Assembly (NCBI RefSeq): GCF_029989365.1
Contig: NZ_JAPRAQ010000012.1
Coordinates: 124,001-188,000 of the forward strand
DNA: 64,000 nt
Direction: 5' to 3'
Source of the DNA: Bradyrhizobium sp. Arg816
GTDB taxonomy: Bacteria > Pseudomonadota > Alphaproteobacteria > Rhizobiales > Xanthobacteraceae
Positions 35,918 through 43,699 of this stretch are shown one piece after another. Positions within the stretch are counted from its first letter, which is position 1. Each line of letters starts with the position of its first letter. The notes below the pieces were generated by a model, which ran no database searches, had not been told where the DNA came from, and saw only the letters and a program-made list of their open reading frames with translations. The position numbers were made by a program, and so were the translations under genes.

Positions 35918-35998
35918 ATGCCCGTTCTGATTTTGTGGGCCGTGCCCGCCGTTCTGGTGATCAGCGGCGGCATTTATCTGATCGGCCATATGCACTAG
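35918..35998 (+). CDS. Membrane microprotein (26 aa)
   Basis: ATG at 35918, TAG at 35996-35998. The product is one hydrophobic helix (VLILWAVPAVLVISGGIYLI) with a His-rich end HMH. A good ribosome binding site, GAGGAGA, begins at 35902 in the stop region of the upstream gene, and the 13-base gap suggests co-translation. It is too short for normal gene calling; coding is inferred from the site and hydrophobic pattern. Confidence 0.55.
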   Translation: MPVLILWAVPAVLVISGGIYLIGHMH

Positions 35999-36052
35999 CA
36001 ATGACGGGCCCTCGCGATCGATCGCGAGGGCCCGTTTTCGTTGAGACGCAGA

Positions 36053-37327
36053 TCAGAGATTGCTCTCGGTGATCGCGGCATAGACCATGCTGCGCAGTTC
36101 GCGCCGGAGCGGATAGGCGCTCGACGGCAGCACCTGCGTCATGAAGATGGCGATCAGCTCCTCGGCCGGGTCGATCCAGAACGAGGTCGTGGCCGCGCCG
36201 CCCCAATTATATTCACCCGGGCTGCCGGCGATCAGCGTCTCCGCCGGCCGCATGGTCACGGCGAAGCCGAGGCCGAAGCCGATGCCGTTATAGGTGGCTT
36301 CCGAGAACAGCGAACGCGACACTTCCGGCAGCGCGCGTCCGCCCGGAATGTGGTTGCTCGTCATCAGCGCCAGCGTTTTCGGCCCGAGCAGGCGGACGCC
36401 GCCCAGCTCGCCGCCATTGAGCAGCGCACGGCAGAAGGTGAGATAGTCGGCGACCGTCGAGCAGAGTCCGCCGCCGCCCGAGATGAACGAGGGCGGGGAC
36501 AAGAACGAGCTCTTGGTCGGGTCGTCCTGGAGCGTCAGGCCCTCGCGGCGCTGGCCGGCATGGAAGGTCATGCCGCCACCGGGATCGGCGGAATAGCAGG
36601 CGGCGAAGCGATGCGCCTTGGAGGCCGGCACGTGAAAATCAGTGTCGGTCATGCCGAGCGGATCGAGGATGCGCGTTTTAAGGAACTGCTCGAAGGGAAT
36701 CCCGGAGATCTTGCCGACGAGATAGCCGATCACGTCGGTCGCGACCGAGTAGTTCCAGGATTCGCCCGGCGAGAACTCCAGCGGAATTTTCGCCAGCGCC
36801 TCGATCATGCTCTGCAGCGTGCCGGCTTTCTCGACCTCGCCGATCTTTTCGGTGCGATAGGCGGCATCGACGTTGGAACGCTGCTGGAAGCCGTAGGTGA
36901 GGCCGGCGGTGTGCCGCAGCAGGTCGACGATCAGCATCGGCCGGGACGGCGGCCGGGTCAGGAAGGCCGGCGCGGTGCCGGCGACGAACACGCCGAGATC
37001 CTTCCATTCCGGAATGTATTTGGCGACGGGCTCGTCGATCGCGACGAGGCCTTGCTCGACCAGCATCATGAAGGCGACGCTGGTGAGCGGCTTGGTCATG
37101 GAATAGATGCGGTAGATGGTGTCGTCCTTGACCGGCACCTTGCGCTCGACGTCGGCAAAGCCCTGCACCGAGCTGTGGGCGACCTTGCCGCGGCGGTAGA
37201 CCAGCAGGTGCGTGCCCGGGAAGCGGCCGGCATCGATGTAGCGGCTCTTCAGATGCGCATCGACGCGGTCGAGCGCAGCCTTCGACATGCCGACGGATTC
37301 GGGCGAGGCGGGGGTAGGGGCGAGCAT
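36053..37327 (-). CDS. Serine hydrolase, beta-lactamase (class C) fold
   Basis: 424 aa from the ATG at 37327, which has a perfect GGAGGA site; the frame is open 34 codons further. SxxK motif is SMTK in YRIYSMTKPLTSVAF (about residue 80), the Tyr motif is probably WNYSVATDVIGYLV (about 178). No signal peptide is obvious, so it may be a cytoplasmic esterase or transpeptidase-like hydrolase rather than a secreted beta-lactamase. It is divergent from the dioxygenase gene. Confidence 0.9.
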   Translation of the reverse strand: MLAPTPASPESVGMSKAALDRVDAHLKSRYIDAGRFPGTHLLVYRRGKVAHSSVQGFADVERKVPVKDDTIYRIYSMTKPLTSVAFMMLVEQGLVAIDEPVAKYIPEWKDLGVFVAGTAPAFLTRPPSRPMLIVDLLRHTAGLTYGFQQRSNVDAAYRTEKIGEVEKAGTLQSMIEALAKIPLEFSPGESWNYSVATDVIGYLVGKISGIPFEQFLKTRILDPLGMTDTDFHVPASKAHRFAACYSADPGGGMTFHAGQRREGLTLQDDPTKSSFLSPPSFISGGGGLCSTVADYLTFCRALLNGGELGGVRLLGPKTLALMTSNHIPGGRALPEVSRSLFSEATYNGIGFGLGFAVTMRPAETLIAGSPGEYNWGGAATTSFWIDPAEELIAIFMTQVLPSSAYPLRRELRSMVYAAITESNL

Positions 37328-37488
37328 CAGTTCCTCCGGGCGTTTTGTCGGAAAGTTGATAGCGAAATGCAGGCCCCATTCCAAGCCGGTTGCGCTTAAC
37401 GCGGCCGGGCCTGCTGGTGTAGGCTGCACCCTGGAACGCCTCCAAGGAGCCCATCCGGGCCAACGAGAAAACTCAGGGCAAACGCACC

Positions 37489-38406
37489 ATGACCCAGTTC
37501 AACGAGACCGAACTCACCGAAGCCGTCGTCAAGAGCTTCGACAATACGCCTGATCCGCGGGCAAAATTCCTGCTCCAGGAATTGGTGAAGTCGCTGCACG
37601 ATTACGTGAGCAAGACCGGTCTCACCTTCGAGGAATGGGAATACGCCATCGATTTCCTGACCCGCACCGGCCACAAATGCACCGACACAAGGCAGGAGTT
37701 CATCCTGCTCTCCGACGTGCTCGGGGTCTCCATGCTGGTCGACGCGGTCAACCACAGGGATCGCGAGGGCGCCACCCAGACCACGGTGCTCGGCCCGTTC
37801 TATGTCGGCGAGCACAAGGTGACGGCGCACGGTACCGACATCTCGCCGAACAATCAGACCGGCGAGCGGATGTTCGTGCAGAGCCGCGTCACCGACCTCA
37901 AGGGCAAGCCGCTCGCGGGCGTTCCCGTCGACGTCTGGCATGCCGACGATGACGGCTTCTACGATTCACAGAAACCGAACTACGACGAGGTCGGCGCCTC
38001 GGCGCGGGCGCGCTTCATCACCGACAGCGACGGCCGCTTCTTCTTCCGCACCATTTTGCCGTGCAGCTATCCTATTCCGACCGATGGCCCTGTCGGCGAG
38101 ATGATCATGCAGACCAAGCGCCATCCGATGCGCCCCGCGCATGTGCACTTCCTGGTCAATGCCAAGGGCTACGAGCCGCTGATCACCCACGTCTTCATGG
38201 ACGGCGACAAATATCTCGATTCCGACGTGGTGTTCGGGGTCAAGGACGACCTCGTCGCCAAGGTCGAGCCGCGCAACGATCCCGCGATGCCTGATGGCCT
38301 CAAGGCGAACGGGCAGTGGCATTTGATGACCTACGAATTCCACCTCAAGCCCGGCGGCGGCATGGCGCCGAAGCCGCTGGGGGTGAAGGCGGAGGAGCCG
38401 GCGTGA
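37489..38406 (+). CDS. Intradiol ring-cleavage dioxygenase (hydroxyquinol 1,2-dioxygenase type)
   Basis: 305 aa non-haem Fe(III) dioxygenase. The N-terminal dioxygenase_N helical domain (about 15-95) is followed by the catalytic barrel with VLGPFYV, VDVWHADDDGFYD (first Tyr ligand), PCSYPIPTDGPVG (second Tyr) and RPAHVHFLV (two His). It closely resembles hydroxyquinol and chlorocatechol dioxygenases that open aromatic rings to maleylacetate or muconates. No maleylacetate reductase is adjacent. Confidence 0.9.
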   Translation: MTQFNETELTEAVVKSFDNTPDPRAKFLLQELVKSLHDYVSKTGLTFEEWEYAIDFLTRTGHKCTDTRQEFILLSDVLGVSMLVDAVNHRDREGATQTTVLGPFYVGEHKVTAHGTDISPNNQTGERMFVQSRVTDLKGKPLAGVPVDVWHADDDGFYDSQKPNYDEVGASARARFITDSDGRFFFRTILPCSYPIPTDGPVGEMIMQTKRHPMRPAHVHFLVNAKGYEPLITHVFMDGDKYLDSDVVFGVKDDLVAKVEPRNDPAMPDGLKANGQWHLMTYEFHLKPGGGMAPKPLGVKAEEPA

Positions 38407-38492
38407 GGAGACGCGAGGCGAGCCGGCCTTAACGCCCCCGGAGCGTCCCGATCAAGCAGGACGGATACCGCCTGTCCGTGCAGCGCGTGGGT

Positions 38493-38789
38493 TCACATGC
38501 CACTCCCTCCGCCACCGCCGCCGCCACCACCAGCTTGTCTGGACGCTTCGAGATTTCTGTCCAAACGACTGGGTTCATTAGGCGCGTAACCGAAAGCTCC
38601 CGGATAGCCCTTCTTCGATCCCATTGTTTGCGGCTCATGCAGCGGAGCGTAGCCGGAGACGCCCGGGTGATGTCTCTTGGAGATCTTATGCTGCAGACCA
38701 AGTGCTTTGCCTGGTACACCCTGCGCAAGCGCTGCTGGTGCGGCGGCGATGAGAGCGGCGGCACAAAGTGCGATGATCGTTGTCTTCAC
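38493..38789 (-). CDS. Small secreted glycine-tailed hypothetical protein
   Basis: 98 aa. Signal peptide of about 22 residues ending ALAQ. The mature part has a degenerate duplication, HHPGVSGYAPLHEP and KGYPGAFGYAPNEPS, and ends in a run of ten Gly interrupted by one Ser. The duplication and Gly tail suggest an extracytoplasmic or surface peptide; no homologue family is recognised. Confidence 0.7.
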   Translation of the reverse strand: MKTTIIALCAAALIAAAPAALAQGVPGKALGLQHKISKRHHPGVSGYAPLHEPQTMGSKKGYPGAFGYAPNEPSRLDRNLEASRQAGGGGGGGGGSGM

Positions 38790-39023
38790 TTTTCGGTCCT
38801 CCCTCCTTGAAACAAAAGGGCCCGCGTCGCGGATTCAACGCCGTCGCGACGGCATAGTCGAGCGCAAAAACGTCTAGCCGCAATCAACCTTTAAACCCAG
38901 CTAGTCGCGCGATGTTTGGGCTATTTGGCCGATGTCGCATATGGGTCACCAGCGGCAATGCTCTGACGAACGATAATGGTTCCACTTGGCCGCTAGAAGT
39001 GGACGTCTGCGCCCTTCTGCGCC

Positions 39024-40763
39024 CTATCGCCCGTGCAGCAGCGCCAGCAGCACGACAACCGCGCAAGCAAGCGCTGCCGTGGTCAGCTTCCAGAACATCA
39101 GCGGGCTGCGCTCCAGGAGCGGCGTGATCCGTGTGTCGAGATAGGCCGAATTAGGCGTGCGAAGCTCGAAGACGAATTCGGACAGATCCTCGTGCCGATT
39201 GTAGGGATCGGGATGGAGCGCGCGCCTGAGCGCGCCGTCGACCCAGGCCGGCACGTTGCGGTCGTCGTCGGCCGGACGATACTGAAGTCTCCGCGCGTCC
39301 GCCTTGCGCCGGATCCTGGCGATCTGGGTGCCATAGGGAAGCTTTCCCGTCAGCATCTGGTAGCAGATCACGGCCAGCGAAAACATGTCGGAGCGCGGCG
39401 AGCCGCCTTGCCCAAGAAAATACTCCGGCGCCGTGTACTGGACCGTTCCCAGGATGTCGTCGGCCTCGTCTCGCGGCGCCGCCTCCGCGACGCCCGCGAC
39501 CCTGACCGACCCGAAGTCGATGATCTTCGCGGTGCCGGTCTTGTCGATCATGATGTTATCGGGCCTGAGGTCCTGATGCAGCATTTCCATGCGGTGGAAG
39601 GCGCGCAGCCCCGCGGCGATCTGCTCGACCAGCCGACGGACGGTTTCGAGATCCGGGCGCGGATTGTCGGTCATCCACTGCTTCAACGTCTGCCCTTCGA
39701 CGAATTCGGTCGCGACGTAGAGGTAGCTGCGCCGTCGCGACTGTGACAGCGGCTTCAGCACGTGCGGGCTGTCGATCCTGCGCGCGATCCACTCCTCCAT
39801 CAGGAAGCGCTTGAGATAGGCGGCGTTGTCGCGCAAATCGATCGACGGCAGCTTGAGCGCGACCGGCGCCTCGGTCTCCATATCGACGGCGAGATAGATA
39901 TGACTGCGGCTGCTGCCGTGGATTTCCCGGATAATCCTGTAGCCGTCGAAGACCGCTCGCGGCTCCGGCAGCGGCGGAAGCGGCAGCTGTGACGTCTGAT
40001 TGAAGATACCGGCCGGCTCGCGCTGCGGCACCGCGTCGATGCGCAGGATCTGGACGGTGATGTTGTCGTCGCTGCCGCGCCGGTAGGCTTCCTCGACGAT
40101 CGCCTTTGCCGCGCCGTCGAGCTCGGCTGCGTGCTCGCCGAGTGCGCTGGTGATGAAACGCTGATCGACGAATTCATAGGCACCGTCGGTTGCGAGGATA
40201 AAGGTGTCGCCGGCCTCGATCTCGAACGCCTGGTAGTCGATCTCGAGCTGAGGATTGATGCCGAGCGCACGGCCGAGATAGGTCTGCTCCGACGACACGA
40301 TGATGCGGTGATCGTCGGTCAGCTGCTCGAGCGCCTTCCCGGCGACGCGGTAGACGCGACAGTCGCCGACGTGGAAGATGTGCGCGGTGGTCGCCTTGAT
40401 GACCATGGCGGTCAGGGTGCAGACATAGCCCTTGTCGCGGTCATAGGCATATTGGCTCTTGCGCGTCTGCGCGTGCAGCCAGGAATTGGTCGCGTCCAGC
40501 ACGCGCCGGGCGGAGGTCTTCACCGTCCAGGATTCCGACGTGCAGTAATAGTCCATCAGGAAGCTCTTGACCGCCGACTCGCTGGCGATCTGGCTCACTG
40601 TGCTGCTGGAAATGCCGTCGGCGAGAACGGCCGCGATGCCCTTCAGGCTGAGCAGCGGCTCTTCCGGAATCAGGACGCCGTGAAAATCCTGGTTGACGGG
40701 CTTGCGCCCCTTGTCGGAGTGCTGGCCGATCGAAATCAGGAGTCCGCGGGTCATCGTCATCAC
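39024..40763 (-). CDS. Bifunctional PP2C-type phosphatase / Ser-Thr protein kinase
   Basis: 579 aa. N-terminal PP2C domain (about 8-240): SDKGRKPVNQDFHG, AAVLADGISS, FILATDGAYEFVD and GSDDNITVQIL supply the metal-binding Asp residues. A kinase domain follows (about 265-530): IHGSSRSHIYLAVD, VALKLPS (ATP Lys), MLHQDLRPDNIMI catalytic loop with Gln in place of the usual Arg, IIDFGSV and YTAPEYF. A final membrane helix (about 555-577) anchors it. It follows the FNT transporter gene by 52 bases on the same strand; similar kinases accompany nitrate assimilation genes in pseudomonads. Confidence 0.93.
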   Translation of the reverse strand: MMTMTRGLLISIGQHSDKGRKPVNQDFHGVLIPEEPLLSLKGIAAVLADGISSSTVSQIASESAVKSFLMDYYCTSESWTVKTSARRVLDATNSWLHAQTRKSQYAYDRDKGYVCTLTAMVIKATTAHIFHVGDCRVYRVAGKALEQLTDDHRIIVSSEQTYLGRALGINPQLEIDYQAFEIEAGDTFILATDGAYEFVDQRFITSALGEHAAELDGAAKAIVEEAYRRGSDDNITVQILRIDAVPQREPAGIFNQTSQLPLPPLPEPRAVFDGYRIIREIHGSSRSHIYLAVDMETEAPVALKLPSIDLRDNAAYLKRFLMEEWIARRIDSPHVLKPLSQSRRRSYLYVATEFVEGQTLKQWMTDNPRPDLETVRRLVEQIAAGLRAFHRMEMLHQDLRPDNIMIDKTGTAKIIDFGSVRVAGVAEAAPRDEADDILGTVQYTAPEYFLGQGGSPRSDMFSLAVICYQMLTGKLPYGTQIARIRRKADARRLQYRPADDDRNVPAWVDGALRRALHPDPYNRHEDLSEFVFELRTPNSAYLDTRITPLLERSPLMFWKLTTAALACAVVVLLALLHGR

Positions 40764-40815
40764 CAGGCGAAGGGAGCCTCACCCTGGTCGGGCGAGGCTC
40801 CTCTGTCGAGACGTA

Positions 40816-41655
40816 TCAAGCCGCGACGCGGGTCGGCGCAGCCTTGCCGGCCTGGCGCTTCGGCTTGGTCATGACGTGGGTGGCGTAGAGGGTCATGCCG
40901 GTGAAGGCGAGGCCGCCGACGAGGTTGCCGAGTACGGTCGGGATCTCGTTCCAGATCAGATAGTCCATGATCGAGAATTTGGCATGGAGCATCAGGCCCG
41001 ACGGGAACAGGAACATGTTCACGACGGAATGCTCGAACACCATGTAGAAGAACAACATGATGGGCATCCACATCGCGATGACCTTGCCGGGGACCGAGGT
41101 CGAGATCATGGCGCCGACGACGCCGGTCGAGACCATCCAGTTGCACAGCATGCCGCGCATGAACAGCGTCGCCATGCCGGTCGCGCCGTGCGCGGCATAG
41201 CCGAGCGTACGGCCTTCGCCGATGTTTCCAATGGCCGCTCCGACCTTGTCGGGGTCTTGCGTGAAGCCGAACGTCGTTACGAAGGCCATCATGAAGGCGA
41301 CGGTGAAGGCACCGGCGAAATTGCCGACGAAGACCAGGCCCCAGTTGCGCAGCACGCCGCCAAGCGTGACGCCGGGACGCTTGTCGATCAGGGCGAGCGG
41401 CGAGAGCACGAACACGCCGGTAAGCAGATCGAAGCCGAGCAGGTACAGCATGATGAAGCCGACCGGAAACAGGAGCGCGCCAATCAGCGGCTGGCCCGTG
41501 TTCACGTTGATGGTGATGGCGAACCATGCGCCGAGTGCGAGGATGGCGCCGGCCATGAAGGCGCGGATGGCAGTATCCCGGGTGGACATGAAGATCTTGG
41601 ACTCGCCCGCATCCACCATCTTGGTGACGAATTCCGAAGGCGCGAGATACGACAT
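40816..41655 (-). CDS. Formate/nitrite transporter (FNT) family protein
   Basis: 279 aa from the ATG at 41655 (AAGGAACC upstream); the frame is open 21 codons further. FNT fold with six helices. Motifs include FAGAFTVAFMMAF (FNT signature region), LCNWMVSTGVVGAM and VVNMFLFPSGLML. Its place beside nrtABC and narK points to nitrite transport (NirC-like). It is transcribed away from nrtA; a sigma-54-type promoter is seen at 41893-41908, leaving a leader of about 225 bases. Confidence 0.92.
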   Translation of the reverse strand: MSYLAPSEFVTKMVDAGESKIFMSTRDTAIRAFMAGAILALGAWFAITINVNTGQPLIGALLFPVGFIMLYLLGFDLLTGVFVLSPLALIDKRPGVTLGGVLRNWGLVFVGNFAGAFTVAFMMAFVTTFGFTQDPDKVGAAIGNIGEGRTLGYAAHGATGMATLFMRGMLCNWMVSTGVVGAMISTSVPGKVIAMWMPIMLFFYMVFEHSVVNMFLFPSGLMLHAKFSIMDYLIWNEIPTVLGNLVGGLAFTGMTLYATHVMTKPKRQAGKAAPTRVAA

Positions 41656-41892
41656 CAATGGTTCCTTTTGCTTCGTAAGTGAGATCGACACGCCCGAGAG
41701 AGCGCAGCTGAACATCATTGGCCGTGCGGGCAGCTCTGCCGCGCACGAGGGCTATGGAAGGTCTGGAAGCCTTGGGAATCGCGTCACGAGGACTGAGCCG
41801 GGAGGGCCGCGAAGCAGTTGAGCTTCCGGGATGCAGCCGCCAGAGGCTGCACCAATGCGGCAAGCCGCAGTCTTCGTTGACGTCAATGAAAA

Positions 41893-41908
41893 TGCAAGTT
41901 GCGTGCCG
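41893..41908 (-). promoter_or_regulatory. Sigma-54-type promoter of the FNT-kinase operon
   Basis: On the minus strand CGGCACG-CAAC-TTGCA matches TGGCACG-N4-TTGCA with one mismatch and the required GG-N10-GC spacing. Its -24 GG is about 94 bp from the nearest NtrC-like site at 42001. Confidence 0.65.
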
Positions 41909-42000
41909 TGTGGGAGGGTTGGAAAAGGTAAGCGATATCAAACGGATGCTGCGGCGTTGATCCGACTTTTGCGAGCGCCCGGCCTTTTGCTTGGGCGGCT

Positions 42001-42053
42001 GCACAAGATTTGTGCGGCGCACAAGGAACGAGCAATCCGCAAGTTCCGCGTGC
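42001..42053. promoter_or_regulatory. Three-site NtrC-like enhancer, FNT/nrtA region
   Basis: Tandem GCAC-N7-GTGC type sites: GCACAAGATTTGTGC (42001-42015, perfect), GCACAAGGAACGAGC (42019-42033, one half-site mismatch) and GCAAGTTCCGCGTGC (42039-42053, one mismatch). They start 18 and 20 bp apart. The array lies between two opposing sigma-54-type promoters at usual enhancer distances. Confidence 0.65.
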
Positions 42054-42126
42054 GCAGCAGGCCTGCGACAGTCTGGCGCGGTATCAATAACCCATTCATT
42101 TTTCGATGCTTTTCGGAGTGGCGGGC

Positions 42127-42143
42127 TTGGCATGAAGCTTGAA
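42127..42143 (+). promoter_or_regulatory. Sigma-54-type promoter of nrtABC
   Basis: TTGGCATG-AAGC-TTGAA has the -24 GG and the TTG of the -12 element, but GA instead of GC at -12. The same deviation occurs at the narK promoter. It lies 74 bp after the last NtrC-like site; transcription would start near 42154. Confidence 0.5.
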
Positions 42144-42327
42144 TCATTCAAGCCGACGCCATTGAAGCCGTCCCGCGAGACTTCTCATCCGATTTGCCGA
42201 CGCCACCAGACGGGGGTCTCCCCCGCCATGCGTTCGCACGCGCCTCTTTCTGGCGTCACGGACGGACGGGCCGCTCGCGCGCACTGACGCCATCAATTCT
42301 GCAACGATGCAAAGGACGACACTGCCT

Positions 42328-43638
42328 ATGACCAAGCGCACCCGCCAGCCCTCGGGCCTGAGCCGCCGTCAATTGTTGAAGGCCGCCGGCAGCACCGCTG
42401 CTCTTCTCGCCGCCGCCAAACTGAATTTTCCCGCCGGCGCCTTCGCGCAGGATGCAGGCCCCGAGGTCAAGGGCGCCAAGCTCGGCTTCATCGCGCTCAC
42501 CGACGCAACCCCGCTGTTCGTCGCCAAGGAGAAGGGCATCTTCGCCAAATACGGCATGCCCGACGTCGAGGTGCAGAAGCAGGCCTCCTGGGGCACCACG
42601 CGCGACAACCTCGTGCTCGGCTCTGAAGGCAACGGCATCGACGGCGCGCATATCCTCACCCCGATGCCGTACCTGATCTCCTCCGGCAAGGTGACGCAGA
42701 ACAACCAGCCGACGCCGATGTACATTCTGGCGCGCCTGAACCTGAACGGTCAGTGCATCTCGGTCGCCAAGGAATATGCCGACCTCAAGGTCGGAATCGA
42801 CACCGCGCCCTTCAAGACGGCGCTGGAGAAGAAGAAGGCCGGCGGCAAGGCCGTGAAGGCCGCGATGACCTTCCCGGGCGGCACGCATGATCTCTGGATC
42901 CGTTACTGGCTTGCCGCCGGCGGCATCGATCCCGACAAGGACATCGAGACCATCGTGGTCCCGCCGCCGCAGATGGTCGCCAACATGAAGGTTGGCACCA
43001 TGGATTGCTTCTGCGTCTGCGAGCCCTGGAACCTGCAGCTCATCCATCAGGAGATCGGCTACACCGCAATCACCACCGGCGAGCTCTGGGACAAGCATCC
43101 CGAAAAGTCGTTCGGCATGCGCGCGGCCTGGGTCGACAAATATCCGAAGGCGGCGAAGGCGCTGCTGATGGCGGTGATGGAAGCCCAGCAATGGGCGGAG
43201 AAGATCGAGAACCGCGAAGAGGCCGCGGTGATCTGCGCCAAGCGGCAGTGGATCAACTGCCCGGTCGAGGACATCACCGACCGCATGAAGGGCAAGTTCG
43301 ATTACGGCACCGGCCGTGTCGTCGACAACTCGCCGCAGCAGATGCGCTTCTGGAAGGACCAGGCGTCCTATCCGTTCCAAAGCCACGACCTCTGGTTCCT
43401 CACCGAGGACATCCGCTGGGGCAAGTACGAAGCCGGCTTCGACACCAAGGCGCTGATTGCCAAGGTGAACCGCGAGGACCTCTGGAAGGATGCGGCCAAG
43501 ACGCTGGGCGTCGCGGCCGCCGATATCCCGGCCTCGACCTCGCGCGGCAAGGAGACCTTCTTCGACGGCAAGGTGTTCGATCCCGAAAATCCGGCTGCCT
43601 ATCTGAAGTCGCTCGCGATCAAGCGCGTCGAAGTCTGA
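42328..43638 (+). CDS. nrtA: Nitrate ABC transporter substrate-binding protein
   Basis: 436 aa from the ATG at 42328. A twin-arginine signal (SRRQLLKAAGSTAALLAAAK, RR at 13-14, cleavage near FAQ) exports it folded. The NrtA/CmpA family pattern follows: KLGFIALTDATPLFVAKEKG, WGTTRDNLVLGSEGNGIDGA and GTHDLWIRYWLAAGGIDPD. It binds nitrate or a related anion in the periplasm. First gene of nrtABC; nrtB starts 61 bases after its stop. Confidence 0.92.
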   Translation: MTKRTRQPSGLSRRQLLKAAGSTAALLAAAKLNFPAGAFAQDAGPEVKGAKLGFIALTDATPLFVAKEKGIFAKYGMPDVEVQKQASWGTTRDNLVLGSEGNGIDGAHILTPMPYLISSGKVTQNNQPTPMYILARLNLNGQCISVAKEYADLKVGIDTAPFKTALEKKKAGGKAVKAAMTFPGGTHDLWIRYWLAAGGIDPDKDIETIVVPPPQMVANMKVGTMDCFCVCEPWNLQLIHQEIGYTAITTGELWDKHPEKSFGMRAAWVDKYPKAAKALLMAVMEAQQWAEKIENREEAAVICAKRQWINCPVEDITDRMKGKFDYGTGRVVDNSPQQMRFWKDQASYPFQSHDLWFLTEDIRWGKYEAGFDTKALIAKVNREDLWKDAAKTLGVAAADIPASTSRGKETFFDGKVFDPENPAAYLKSLAIKRVEV

Positions 43639-43699
43639 TGGAGCCCGCGGCCGCCGGCAGGCGGCCGCGTCGTCCTTTGAAGCCGGAGAGGGATTTTCA

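Larger units (their letters stand above)
41656..42327. other. Divergent regulatory region between FNT and nrtA
   Basis: 672 bases without a gene. It holds the long FNT leader with three consecutive hairpins (41811-41869), a leftward sigma-54 promoter (41893-41908), a three-site NtrC-like array (42001-42053), a rightward sigma-54 promoter (42127-42143) and a nrtA leader of about 174 bases with repeated GACGCCA elements and a GGGGG-TCT-CCCCC hairpin. Confidence 0.75.

Noticed and set aside
41811..41851. Two hexaloop hairpins as a definite ANTAR/NasT target
   Set aside because: The loops (UCAACU and UCUGGC in the transcript) do not have A at position 1 and G at position 4. Kept only as a weak candidate finding.
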